DNA from: Glandiceps talaboti
Lineage: Eukaryota; Hemichordata; Enteropneusta; Spengelidae
Direction of reading: 5' to 3'
Assembly (NCBI RefSeq): GCF_964340395.1
Contig: NC_135567.1
Span: 16,947,806 to 16,970,305, forward strand
Length of the DNA: 22,500 nucleotides
The position numbers and the translations under genes were made by a program. Shown piece by piece: positions 8,830 through 19,400 of this stretch (positions are counted from its first letter, which is position 1; each line of letters begins with the position of its first letter). The notes below the pieces were generated by a model, which saw only the letters and a list, made by a program, of their open reading frames with translations, did no database searches and was not told the DNA's origin.

Positions 8830-9250
8830 CTTAAATTTGGCGCCGATTTCTTCCTCTCCAGTACATATTTGTTCATAACTAGAATCGATTATTTCGACCG
8901 AACTACATGGATTGTGTAGAAAAAAAACAGAATTCATTCTAGACTCTTGGAGAAAAAACATAATTCCTTACATTGGCCAACATTTGATTTATGCTAACTG
9001 TCGTCTGCAACTGTGATAGTCTTTACAACTTCAACTTTTACCCCAGATATTCAGAAATATACAGAAGAAATTGTAGTCTGCCCGCTTTGGCACAAAATTC
9101 AATTATCATGGCTATAAAGGAATGTGTGATTTTGGTGTCATGATAAAAGGGGCAAAACTGTGATAGATATATTTACGCTTATCCGTGTGCAGCAAAAGGT
9201 ATCCATGAAATGTGTCGTCCATCCGTTGCTGTTGTTGTTGCTGCTGCTGC

Positions 9251-9287
<37 letters not shown>

Positions 9288-9650
9288 ATTGTTGCTGTTG
9301 ATTGAGGAAGAAACATTATACGCAGCAAAAAAACATTAAACAAAATTAAAACAAAAACAAAAGAAAAATGAAATAGATAAAAACGGAAAAACTATTTGAA
9401 AAGATAAATATTTAAAAAAAAATAGAAAGAGGTTACGAATTTTTACATTAGAATTGGCGGAAATCTACATATAGAAATTGTCGTCTGCCATTCTTGACAT
9501 CGTTTCATACATCTGCCTATCTATAGTTATTGAACATACGTTGTCACAACAGGTGGTGAGTAGAAAAGCAAACATTTGCCCTACAAACGCAAAGGTCTGC
9601 TCACACGCAGAGATTCGAGCCGAGTTGATGATAACACACGTCCTCGTTTA
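8830..9650. other. Intergenic stretch with motif copies and a (TTG)n tract
   Basis: It has no coding signal. It contains TTGGCGCCGA (about 8837), RTCGTCTGY motifs at 9000 and 9480, a near variant at 9073 followed by CGCTTTGGCAC, and GAATTGGCGGAAA (about 9451) upstream of the 9480 motif. Confidence 0.6.
9227..9301. repeat. (TTG)n/(CTG)n trinucleotide repeat
   Basis: A run of TTG triplets with a short CTG block, weakly interrupted at its ends, and no coding context. Confidence 0.95.
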
Positions 9651-9710
9651 AATGAGGCAGCTTCATATCACAACTATTAGCGACTTTGTAGCGTTTTCCC
9701 GCTGTTTGCA

Positions 9711-9736
9711 TTACGTCACTATCATCGATGACGTCA
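9711..9736 (+). promoter_or_regulatory. Pair of CRE/ATF-like sites
   Basis: TTACGTCA (9711-9718) and the perfect CRE palindrome TGACGTCA (9729-9736) lie 10 bp apart. They are just upstream of the ATGs at 9760 and 9775, each of which has A at -3 and G at +4. CREB/ATF proteins bind such sites in promoters of many animals. This placement suggests a promoter for a plus-strand transcript, but no core promoter element is visible. Confidence 0.45.
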
Positions 9737-9759
9737 TTGTAATAGAATCTGTAATTAGA

Positions 9760-9868
9760 ATGGAGATAAGAAAGATGGGGAGACCGCAGACGGTACCAAC
9801 AATTCATATTGTAGAGGAAAACGGAAAATCTATCATGGACGACACTACAGCAGCAACACAAAACTTTG
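9760..9868 (+). CDS. Candidate first coding exon of an unrecognised plus-strand gene
   Basis: From ATG 9760 the frame reads MEIRKMGRPQTVPTIHIVEE, then a polar stretch ending DDTTAATQNF and a G at 9868. The donor GTGAGT at 9869 is consensus and leaves phase 1. A second start at 9775 (MGRPQ) has an even better context (AAAGATGGGG). The frame itself is open from 9652, but the CRE pair at 9711-9736 suggests transcription starts later. The GC content is higher than the surroundings. I do not recognise the protein, and it has no membrane segment or known motif. The next exon is uncertain: a phase-compatible open segment begins at 10831, or the gene may continue beyond the window. It could also be a chance ORF. 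Confidence 0.33.
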
Positions 9869-10830
9869 GTGAGTTTATGTTACAGATAAACATTATCAAA
9901 TTTAATTGAGGCCGTGTACTTATGTCTAATTATATACCAATCTGAAATCATACGACCACAGGCTTGCATAATTCCCCGGATGTTGAAACAAAATCAACAC
10001 GATATTTGAAACATAATATTTTGATTAGGAATCAGGGTAGACAGCAATCTGAAATGTGATGCACACATGCATTACGTATATCGATTCATTTACGTTTCAC
10101 TAATCACTCGTTTTCAATCCCAAAATGTGCTTTTTGAAACAGAACAACGCGAGGTTGATTTCACCTCTTTGATACAATTGCTTCCCACCAAAATTACGCC
10201 ACAAAAATTGCTGTTTTTCGTAAATTTTCGCGTCTTTGGAACTGCATTTTGGAGTAAATCTGTAGAAGTCGTATTTCTTTATGAAATTGTGTCATTTTTT
10301 CCGGTTGGAGAGTGATGTTATTCGTTATTTTTTTTCTTTTTTATAAATAGTATGTTTGAAGAGTGGTGTTATTCTGGGTTTTTTAAATAATCAACGGAAT
10401 GACGGATAATATCTGGTAGTGTAGCAGTCAGATTTCTACATCCTTCCACGATACGTGATATCAAATACGAAACTTTGAAATCCTCACCCAGTATAATAAC
10501 AACCGAACCAAATAATCGTCATAAAACGTCACAGACCCCTTTACCTGGCATCGTCAAAAACGTACAGTACTATTTTTCGTTGCGTCGAATTCTCTGAGTG
10601 CGAGATGAACCAAACTAACTTTCGGAGTTTTGAAATTTAGAGAGTTAATGTTACAATATGTGCTGGTAAAACAGTTATCGACAAATGACAAATCGTTAGC
10701 GAGTACAAATTAGATAACCCCTAATGTATTCCATAACGAGCTGGGATGATAAGAATTCCGAGTTTTATACATTTTTACTCTTTTTTTCTCTGTTTGTTTT
10801 TGTTGCTTTTTTGGTTTTGATATTTCTCAG
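9869..10830. other. AT-rich stretch, no feature seen
   Basis: It is either intron of the candidate gene starting at 9760 or intergenic. The ORF at 10067-10315 has no domain and no supporting splice or start context. Confidence 0.4.
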
Positions 10831-11020
10831 AAATTGAGTATCATATCCACCGTGACTATATCCGCAAACATGACTCAGCTGCCATCACATTTTTCCGACA
10901 AAATATTTCGAACAAAGTTACTCGATTTTTGTTTCAATTTTCATGCGAACGGAATCCAGTCAGGCTCTCGAACGAAATTGAACAATTGATCGTGTTTCAA
11001 TTTTCGTGCAGTCGATTTTA
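10831..11020 (+). other. Possible second (terminal) exon, weak
   Basis: A long pyrimidine tract ends in GATATTTCTCAG at 10830. The following phase-1 frame is open for 62 codons (EIEYHIHRDYIRKHDSAAIT at its start) to a TAA at 11018, with AATAAA about 30 bp later. The phase fits the donor at 9869. Against it, the second half contains an internal near-repeat (GTTTCAATTTTC-TGC twice), which looks non-coding. No family is recognised. Confidence 0.18.
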
Positions 11021-11252
11021 ATTCTTGACCAGACACAATCATTAATACTTCTTAATAAATTATCATCAAATGGGCGTCGAAAATGATAAATTTATTTTTA
11101 TATATATATATATAGAAATGTTTCTCATATTTTACTTCTTTTGGACAGTCAGGAAAAAAAGTGGTTAAAACGACACAGACTGAATGGGTTCGTTTTAGAG
11201 AGTAATTTTCACAGCTTTTTTTCAAGTTCTCATTTCAGTATACTGGAACAAT

Positions 11253-11410
11253 AAGTGTGTAAAATGTTCGTTATTGCACGTGCAATACCGAGCTTTTTAC
11301 ACTTGTTAGGTTTTACAATGTATTGAGTTAGAAACACAGACTTGGTCTATGTTGTTTCACGTTGACTTTTCAAGTAGGAAGCCATGATGAAATTGTTTTA
11401 TGAATTAAAA
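11253..11410. repeat. Dispersed repeat R3, copy 1, with a 52-bp quasi-palindrome
   Basis: 11253-11304 is a near-perfect inverted repeat (AAGTGTGTAAAA ... TTTTTACACTT) centred on the perfect 16-bp palindrome TATTGCACGTGCAATA, which contains the E-box CACGTG. The adjoining 11311-11410 aligns with 18130-18230 (shared AATGTATTGAGTTA, GAAACACA, TTTCACGTTGA and GCCATGATGAAATTGTTTTA, allowing substitutions). A shorter palindrome occupies the same place in the second copy. Confidence 0.65.
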
Positions 11411-11460
11411 TCCCCAAATAAATACCCTTTTCTCATCCCCAAATAAATACCCTTTTCTCA
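11411..11460. repeat. Two tandem copies of a 25-bp unit
   Basis: TCCCCAAATAAATACCCTTT plus TCTCA is repeated perfectly twice, immediately after repeat R3. A similar AATAAATACTAATCCTCATC follows the other R3 copy without duplication. Confidence 0.9.
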
Positions 11461-11602
11461 TCCAGATGGCCACTTTATATAATGTACAAATTATCTGAAG
11501 ATGTCGAGGATCTAGGAAAACCCTACAACATAATTGACTGTTTTAACAATAGCAATGTCACAGAAGGAATACACCGACATTAACATTATACTAGAATAGT
11601 TT

Positions 11603-11909
11603 ACAATACAATACAATACAATACAATACAATACAATACAATACAATACAATACAATACAATACAATACAATACAATACAATGCAATGCAATGCAATGCA
11701 ATACAATGCAATACAATGCAATGCAATACGATATAATTCAATACAATACAATACAATACAATACGATGTAATACAATACAATACAATACATTACAATACA
11801 ATACATTACAATAAATACAATACAATACAATACAATACAATACAATACAATACAATACAATACAATACAATACAATACAATACAATACAATACAATACAA
11901 TACAATACA
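11603..11909 (-). repeat. (TATTG)n pentanucleotide tract, LINE tail
   Basis: About 300 bases of ATACA/TATTG pentamers, with interruptions (TGCAT blocks at 11691-11725, ACGAT variants). The orientation relative to the flanking 11910-12300 fits a simple-sequence tail of a retroelement on the minus strand. The long YCIVL-type ORFs on either strand are artefacts. Confidence 0.93.
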
Positions 11910-12300
11910 ACTGTATTGATCCTTATCAGGAAATTTCAGACTCTGCCATAAAAACAATTTAAACGAGTAAAGAAAAACAATTTAAATGAGTACATAAAAG
12001 CAAGACTTTTACAATCAAAATACATACACAATCAGGATAAAAGATCGACAATAACTTGAAAAGTGTGGGCTTTAAAAAAAAGAATGGCCACAGTTTAGCA
12101 AAGCTAGAGCTATTGGAGATGATAGATTGGTTTTACTGTCGGTCGAAGTCATACACCCTCCACCAACATAGGGGGTCAATGCCTACATGCTATACACATT
12201 CAAAGAGGCTCCCTAAGAATAACATTCCTGTAATTTGCATATCAAACTGCAACAAAATGAATCTAGTCAATAAGTAGGGCAAGTAGAATGTGTAATAGAG
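11910..12300 (-). mobile_element. 3' end of a CR1/L2-like non-LTR retrotransposon
   Basis: On the minus strand the element ends GAAATTTCCTGATAAGGATC, then AATACAG and the (TATTG)n tail. A short stem with TTTCC...GGATCAATA before a microsatellite tail is typical of CR1/L2-group LINE 3' UTRs. Only 3' UTR-like sequence is visible. The plus-strand ORF at 12056-12277 is antisense to it and is not a gene. The 5' boundary is a guess. Confidence 0.55.
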
Positions 12301-13711
12301 TTGTCGTGTGAAATCTTCATTACGTCAAACATCAACGACTTTAAAAATTTCGTTCACTCCAATTTCAAAGAACTTTAAATTTTATTTTAGTTTGAATTCA
12401 AAGTAGTAGACCAAACAAACGAATTCTTGTCAAAATTGTGATTGATTACAAAAAAATGTCATATTTACAGTGTCTTGAATATCATACTTATAGAAATGTC
12501 GTGAACATTGCCACAATCACAATGAAATCGCAAACAAGGTGAAATTACACTCTGAGCTTTTCGCGTAAAGTAATTGTCGTTATCTAGTTTGCATAAACCA
12601 AAATTGATATACAATACTAAACAAACTGGACATTACAGTAGTTTTTTTTATCAGATTCCATTGTAAAATAATACGCAAGCTGGCCTTTGTCGGTTATCCT
12701 AATCTGTTTTTGTGGTTTGTAATATGTTCCCTTTCTGACGTCATGCCTGCATATCGTTTCATACCACAAAATATCACATAAGCTTCTAATCTTTCATGAA
12801 ATTGTGTTTAAATAAAAATCGTCTGGATTTGTGTTGAAATGGATACTAAGTGGCTTTCTTTTCAAATTGAAAAGGATGTAACATCACAGTATACGTGTAA
12901 AATGTCATTCAGCTAGTTTACTATAGCTAACATATTTTCCCGCCAAAATCGTCACGTTGTCAAAATTCTTTCTTAGTCATAATATTTTTACTACTTTCAT
13001 CCTTATTTTAGACAGAAAGGATAGATATATCTTTTATGTACAAATTTATGGTTTTTACATATAAATTTGAGAAAAATGAGAAAAAAAACCCGTAAAATTA
13101 AAATGTCCATATCTATGAAATTTTGTCACGTCGTTCACAATAATTATTTTCAGAATTGAATAGTATGATATGAGACATGTGAATTGAACAAAGGACGACT
13201 ATTCAAATTCCATTTCACTTTGTACATAATTGTAAAGAATCTGTGTTACTTTATAAATAGTGTTTTAAAAAACCTATTTTAATCTGTATATTATGAACCA
13301 AATAAAGCTGTGAATTTTTCGTTTTTGAAAGGTGATAATAGTGATGCAAAAGATGTCACCAAGGGCAATCAACATCTGCATTGATTCAGGGGTGTATTAT
13401 CTTGTGTAAATTGTCGTACTTTGCCTCAGGTCGGCAACAGATTGGTTGATGTTTCGTGTTCACATATACTTTCATTTCTTCTATGTTTGTGTAAATTGTT
13501 GCTTTAATATTTATCAAATTTTAATTCAATTGGAGATTAGCGATGGTCGACATATAACGTTTGTATAAGGCCAAATAAAAAATAGTGTTCTATAACCCAA
13601 CCGACGCCAGTTTAAGCTGCCGACCCTAAACATTTTTTTTACAAATGTAAAATTATGACAATTTACTTGTATTACTTGCCAAAGTATGCGTATCTGACAG
13701 ACGACATTTCG
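12301..13711. other. AT-rich intergenic stretch
   Basis: No gene, RNA or repeat boundary could be supported. Isolated motifs include TGACGTCA (about 12736) and TTTCCCGCCAAAA (about 12937), an E2F-like string that recurs at 14309. Confidence 0.5.
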
Positions 13712-13905
13712 GCACAGTCACTTGAGAGCTATCATTCTATTCCAGAATGGTAATATTCTAGTCTAGGAATATACAGGAACAATCGTCGGCAACGGTATTT
13801 TTTGAATATCGTAAATAACTAATATGACATTATTTTGTATTATGGCCATCCTAAACTAGAATATTACAATCCTAGAATAGAATATTAGCTCACAAGTGAC
13901 TGTGC
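13712..13905. mobile_element. Foldback MITE with about 60-bp inverted arms
   Basis: The left arm starts GCACAGTCACTTG and includes TATTC, AATATTCTAG and TCTAGGAAT. The reverse complement of the right arm starts GCACAGTCACTTG and has the same order. About 60 bases per arm pair at roughly 80% by eye, leaving a loop of about 70 bp. No ORF is present. Target-site duplication is not clear. The left arm abuts an ACAGACGAC motif (13697). Confidence 0.75.
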
Positions 13906-15856
13906 ATGTAGGTCAACAAACCATGTTTGTATTTTTGTGTGGTGCATGTCCCGCCTCGTTTTAGAGTTTTTGATAAACGATAAGAGATATTGCGAATCGC
14001 ATTGTCGTGTCGTTAGCTGAACGAGTAAAAACACCTTTTATACATATTGAAATTCAAACAATTTGACTCCGCCTTATTGTTTTTGTTGCAGTCAATGTAC
14101 ATGGTAGGAGCATTGTCACTGCAAACTGCCTACGGCATTTCCACAGCATTTGTGTACTTTAAAATTGCACTGCTCAAACAAAAAAATTGTAAACTGCACG
14201 GTATATATAAATATTTGATTAAAAAGTACATGCGTTTCATAAGTTATGTTATTATTTCAAACTAATCTGACCTTGACTATCGATGCATAGGGACAAATCA
14301 CTACCACCATGTATTTTCCCGCCAAAAAAAGTTGTTCAAAAAATGTCGTTCGCCTCTAATTTTTCTATAAATTTCTATCTGATTTTAGACTACAATTGCA
14401 AATAAGTATCTTTTTTGAATTTATTATAGCTTTTAGTAAAATAAAAACTTGTCATTTCCAGAAAAATGGAGTTGTTTTTAATTTGTTGTGTTCTGTGCCG
14501 GAATACACAGTACATCTCAATTCAGTTTCACAAAATAATCATAAAGATACTCCGTATTTAGCGATTTTTGAGTAGTTGTTAATTTTTTATCAAAAATCGT
14601 CAGAATATTTTTTCAAAATGTTGAAAATCAAATTTGAATATGGCTATGTTCATTATTATGTGTAGAATCGTTTACATCCGGGTCCTTTCATCAGATTCGG
14701 ACAGCGTCCTCTGCAAAACTTTCTTTGACCCGTGATGTCATGCCTCACGTTGGTCATACTTTTGTCAGAGTGGTACTATTTTTAAAAACAAATTAGTAAA
14801 ACATCCTTAGTAATATTAGTACTTGCCGTCTTAAAATTAAACTACCACAAGCAATCACTTTCAAACATAACATTTCATACTGCGTTAACGAGTTTCGGGT
14901 CAAAATGACAAAAATAAGCCTAGAGTTTGAAATGATTTATAGATGATGAAAATACATGTAGCTGAAATCACAACATTTTAATGCTAATTGAAATATGCAA
15001 ACATGAGGATTTTTCTCGCAGAAAAGTATGCAAATATTGCTCCCAAAGATCGTGGCTAAATCTGGCATTACATGAATTATTCAAATCACTATAGTAATAA
15101 TATATCGACAACATATTTATTGTTTTAATCATCAAATGAACAAAAATTTTATATCTTCAGGTTCAATTATCAACCAAAACAATCCTGGAAAAGTTTAATT
15201 TTCCAGTGGAAACTGTACTGCAAATTCACGAATTATTTATCGTTGTAAACGTTTTCACTGATTTGCCATGACATTTGATAGATAGAGCTCTCCCCTGCAG
15301 AGAGCTACTATTATTAACTCTTCTGTCTGTAAATATGTGATCCTAATTAGCATCTATGGTGCCCCTTAGGCATTCTAATGTAATCACATTCGTACTCCCT
15401 AGCCCTCCAAATATAAACCATGTTTGCTTAGGAGAAGGCCACTCCAAGAAATAGACGCATTTGCAAAACTATGAGCTCTGGAAATTAATATCATGATTGT
15501 ACAGCAACTACATAATGCAAAATTTCAGAAAACCATCAAGTTGTACAGATTCCTTTAGAGAGTATATTTTGTGTGGGTCACATTGCCTCATTGGAGTCAG
15601 CAGATTTCTGAAATACATATGCAACGAATGAACAATGAATATTCATGAAATTTTTACCGTAGATAATAAGCACTTTGGTGATGTAGGCGATGTAAAATTA
15701 TGAAATGACTCCAGAACCCATAGTTTATGAAAATGTCTCTATTTCCTAAAGTGGTGAGCCCCTTAAGTCAGATGAACTGAATAAAGTTCTCCCTAGACTG
15801 ATGGATATTGTCGATTTTAGTATAAGGATATGAAGTTCAAAACGGCATGTAAATAA
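13906..15856. other. Intergenic stretch, no gene supported
   Basis: The ORF at 14047-14265 follows a good acceptor-like string (TTGTTTTTGTTGCAG at about 14091) and reads hydrophobic, but it has no donor or domain support. TTTCCCGCCAAAA (14309) and ATGTCGTTCGCC (14342) resemble the motif pair seen elsewhere. The short inverted repeat AGAGCTCTCCCCTGCAGAG is at about 15285-15303. Confidence 0.45.
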
Positions 15857-16100
15857 TATAGTCCCGGGGGTGTACTCCCCAAATTTCCAGACGGAGGTGT
15901 ACAACCCAAGTTCAAAACATCAACCTGTGAAGGTATTTCTACAATATGAAGATGTTTCCCCATGTTACCAACCCAATGACTCGGGAATTTTCAGATGGAA
16001 ATGTGATCCATGTTTGGGAATTCTTTCAAGAAAAAGTGACCAATTTGGTCGGCACATACCCATACATTTTTTTTCTTTGAGAGTGCTCCCCCGGACAATA
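15857..16100. mobile_element. Non-autonomous TIR element with GC-rich ends
   Basis: The left end TATAGTCCCGGGGGTGTACTC matches the reverse complement of the right end (TATTGTCC-GGGGGAGCACTC), giving about 20-bp inverted repeats around a 244-bp element. The ends are the most GC-rich part of the neighbourhood. The ORF 15870-16169 starts inside it and runs into a GTTGATTTT tandem repeat. It is probably a chance frame rather than a gene. Confidence 0.65.
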
Positions 16101-16982
16101 TTCTACCAAGGCTTTTTCAGTGACGATTTTGTTGATTTTGTTGATTTTGTAGTTATTGCAACTTTATAAACGCCCTCTAACAGCCGTCGTGTGACTTCAC
16201 CCGCTCTCAAGTTCACAATAGTTATGAAATAGCCAACAATCCAACAATTACTAATTTAGTTAGCCAAGTATAAACAAACTTTGCTAAAACCTTCTCCGGT
16301 TTCTAGACCACGTTATAATTATTCCCTGATATTTATAAAACGACGACTCTTCGATCGCCATCACAAAGGTGTCATATTTCACACATATATATGGCTACAA
16401 ATATACCAAACAAATAGACTTTTTCCCACCTCTGATGAGAAAACGACCTACATGTTATTTACACAGAAAGAAATCAATAAAAACAATGATTGTAAACAAC
16501 GATATGTAGTCAGAATTTGCATGTCTATGGACTAAGCAGTCCCTTGGTTATCTAAATACACATAGAGCGGTTCATGATATACTCAGAATACTACAAAAAA
16601 AACTAGGTTGGAATTGTTCCCTTTTACGTCAGAAGGTCATTCTGGGCTGTAGCACACAACCAGTGACAGACAAGCATTTACAAGCGGAACTTGTTACAAA
16701 CTGGGAAAGTAAACGAATGAATTTGATTTATAACACTTGGTACAGTGTCACAAAGTGGTGACATGTTTTGTAAAGTGTATTGGCCTGGGTTGGCGCCATT
16801 AGGTTGACTGGTCAGATTTGTTGACAAGTTATGGAAATTAGAGACATGTTTACTCGAATATAATATGAGTTAAGTAGTAAATTAGCATTATGTTGCAACA
16901 GATGGCTGGAAAGTAGCTAAACAACTTGCATGAATTTATACTATGAAGCATGTTTGAAGTGCAGACAAGTAATACATTCTAT
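16101..16982. other. Intergenic stretch, no gene supported
   Basis: The small repeat GTTGATTTT occurs at 16131-16150. GGTTGGCGCCATTAGG lies at about 16788. The ORF at 16281-16535 lacks any recognisable domain or start context. Confidence 0.45.
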
Positions 16983-17100
16983 CATTTGATAAGAACACTT
17001 TTAATGTCTTTTTAAAACGTAGCTAGCTGGCTCACATTCACAAACAAATTTCAAGTTGGCATTTAATGTAAAGAGGCCATAAAACTGTTCTTATCAAATG
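16983..17100. mobile_element. Short foldback element
   Basis: CATTTGATAAGAACA (16983-16997) is the exact reverse complement of TGTTCTTATCAAATG (17086-17100), with pairing extending imperfectly inward (CTTTTAATG against CATAAAA). The 118-bp size and inverted ends fit a tiny MITE. It has no coding capacity. Confidence 0.55.
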
Positions 17101-17686
17101 GTGTAATCAAATACATGTCTTCACATCACAGTTCCAACACGCTGTGTCATTTGTTCTAAACCGATTTCAGCTGTTTTCTTTCCCTGTAACAAGTTCTGTT
17201 TGTAAATGCTTCATTATCGCTGATTGTACATCGCCGAGCGCGTCCTTGTCCTACCGCTCCGCTTGAGCTCCTCTGTTTGTGGAACGCGGGTGAGAAGAGC
17301 GCCCTCAACGGTTGGTATTTCAGTCTAGGCTGAAGCGCTCTCGTTTTCACCTATACGAACTGCGATTTATTGTTTATATTCATTTAAAAAAATGTAATTT
17401 CTGTATTCACAACTTGTCTGAAATTGTAAACTGATTATAGAGGCAGTAAAGAATCAAACAGATAACATACTAAACATAGACGATATCCATCGCTGTACAT
17501 TTATATAAAGTGTGAATTGTTTCCCTAATCTTGCTGTTGAATCGAGTCTACGTGCAGCCTAACACGTAACGGGGTATTCCATTTTCTTTACCAAGGGTAA
17601 ACAATAAATACTTTTCACGCGTTCCAAAGTTAAGACTCGTTCATCGTTCATATAAGGGCATGAAACGCTGATTACCAGCACAGAAA
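17101..17686. other. Intergenic stretch with a locally GC-rich patch
   Basis: 17225-17350 is clearly richer in GC and CpG than its surroundings and includes GAGCGCCCTCAACGG, which matches in reverse the GTTGAGGGCGCT string of repeat R2. The minus-strand ORF at 17156-17350 covers it and is basic and Arg-rich, without a recognisable domain. No gene is called. Confidence 0.4.
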
Positions 17687-17908
17687 CATGTTGACACCAT
17701 GATCACTGTTGAAGGCGCTGATATTTTAGGTGCTGACCCAAAAATCAATTTGATTTGATTTATTCTGTATTCAACAACAGAATATGTTTATCTACAGATG
17801 ATGCAATACTGCTCACGGTGTACAAAATCATGAGTAAGTTATTGTACCTAACAAGTTTTAAAAGATTTTTTTTTGAACCGTTCAAGTCACGGCTAGTGCA
17901 GCTTTACG
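17687..17908. repeat. Dispersed repeat R2, copy 2
   Basis: Same-orientation relative of 4342-4547. Ordered matches include GTTGAAGGCGCTGATATTTT, AAATCAATTTGAT, GATGCAATACTGCTCACGG, TTATTGTACCTAACAA and GCTAGTGCAGCTTTA. Confidence 0.7.
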
Positions 17909-18065
17909 CCATAAGATGAAGATTGGGTATTTATTTTGGATTTTTAATTTATAAAATAATTTTATCAAGGTGTCCTACTTGGAAAATCATTGTGAAACAA
18001 CTATGCCAATCCTTGTTTATAGTAACTCAATAAATTGCAAAAGATTGATAACTCTTAACTACGTA

Positions 18066-18230
18066 ACATGTGTGTTATTGTACATAATAACAAACTGGTT
18101 ACACATTTTCTTCGGGGGGGTTGGGGGCTTTTTGCAATGTATCGAGTTACAAACACACACTTGTTCTTTGTTGCTTCACATTGATTTTTCAACTAGGACG
18201 CCATGATAAAATTGTTTTATAAAATAAAAA
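18066..18230. repeat. Dispersed repeat R3, copy 2
   Basis: Aligned with 11253-11410: the left side holds a palindromic GTTATTGTACATAATAAC flanked by ATGTGT/ACACAT, the right side GCAATGTATCGAGTTACAAA through GCCATGATAAAATTGTTTTA. A G-rich run (CGGGGGGGTTGGGGG) sits between the two parts and is absent from copy 1. Confidence 0.6.
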
Positions 18231-18260
18231 ATTGAAAAATAAATACTAATCCTCATCTAT

Positions 18261-18354
18261 CTCGAATATGTAAAAAAAAAGTTTAGGTTCGGCGTGAAAA
18301 ACTAGGTGGGGGTCGGGTAACCGGAACCTAACAATTTGTTTTATTTGGCCTAAT
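18261..18354 (+). mobile_element. TIR element copy B (one end only)
   Basis: CTCGAATATGTAAA, GTGAAAAACTAGGTGG, GTCGGGTAACCGGAACC and GGCCTAAT match one end of elements A and C in order. The opposite end is missing, so this is a truncated copy joined to repeat R3. Confidence 0.75.
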
Positions 18355-18685
18355 CATTGTGGCTTTACAGTATCCTCTAAACAGTGTCACAGTGAATCAA
18401 TCAATCGTACACGTGGGAATTATATAGGTTAAGGTGTATCACATTTCACGTGTGTACAATAAGGGGTCGATCGATGACGCCGTCACCTGGATGTACAACA
18501 CTGCAGGGGGTCTAATACTCTAGTGTCAATAAAATATATGTACACCATTCAATTTCCCTACCCATGTAAGAGTACAAAACATTAGACACAAGTATGTATG
18601 TCTGTCTATAGCTATTAATGTGCGCGGGATTGTCTTTCTGTCCGTTGGATATATCTGACTCATATGTATCATTCCTGCCCTCCCC
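18355..18685. other. Intergenic stretch, no feature seen
   Basis: No gene or repeat is recognised. ORFs crossing into the following (CT)n tract are artefacts. Confidence 0.5.
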
Positions 18686-19298
<613 letters not shown>

Positions 19299-19301
19299 TA
19301 C

Positions 19302-19348
<47 letters not shown>

Positions 19349-19400
19349 CTTACTTATTTACTTACTTACTTAATTAATTAATTACTTACTTATTTGTTCA
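19299..19400. repeat. (TTTA)n/(CTTA)n microsatellite
   Basis: Tandem TTTA grading into CTTA and AATT variants. On the minus strand it follows the retroelement-like sequence at 19401-19570, as a simple tail would. Confidence 0.95.

Noticed and set aside
11512-11962. YCIVL/YNTIQ-repeat ORFs on both strands
   Set aside because: They are translations of the (TATTG)n pentanucleotide tract.
14047-14265. Hydrophobic 72-codon ORF after an acceptor-like TTGTTTTTGTTGCAG
   Set aside because: There is no convincing donor, no upstream exon with a demonstrated match and no recognisable family. The hydrophobic content is expected from AT-rich DNA.
17156-17350. Arg-rich minus-strand ORF over a GC-rich patch
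   Set aside because: It has no domain, splice or start support. The high Arg content follows from the local base composition.
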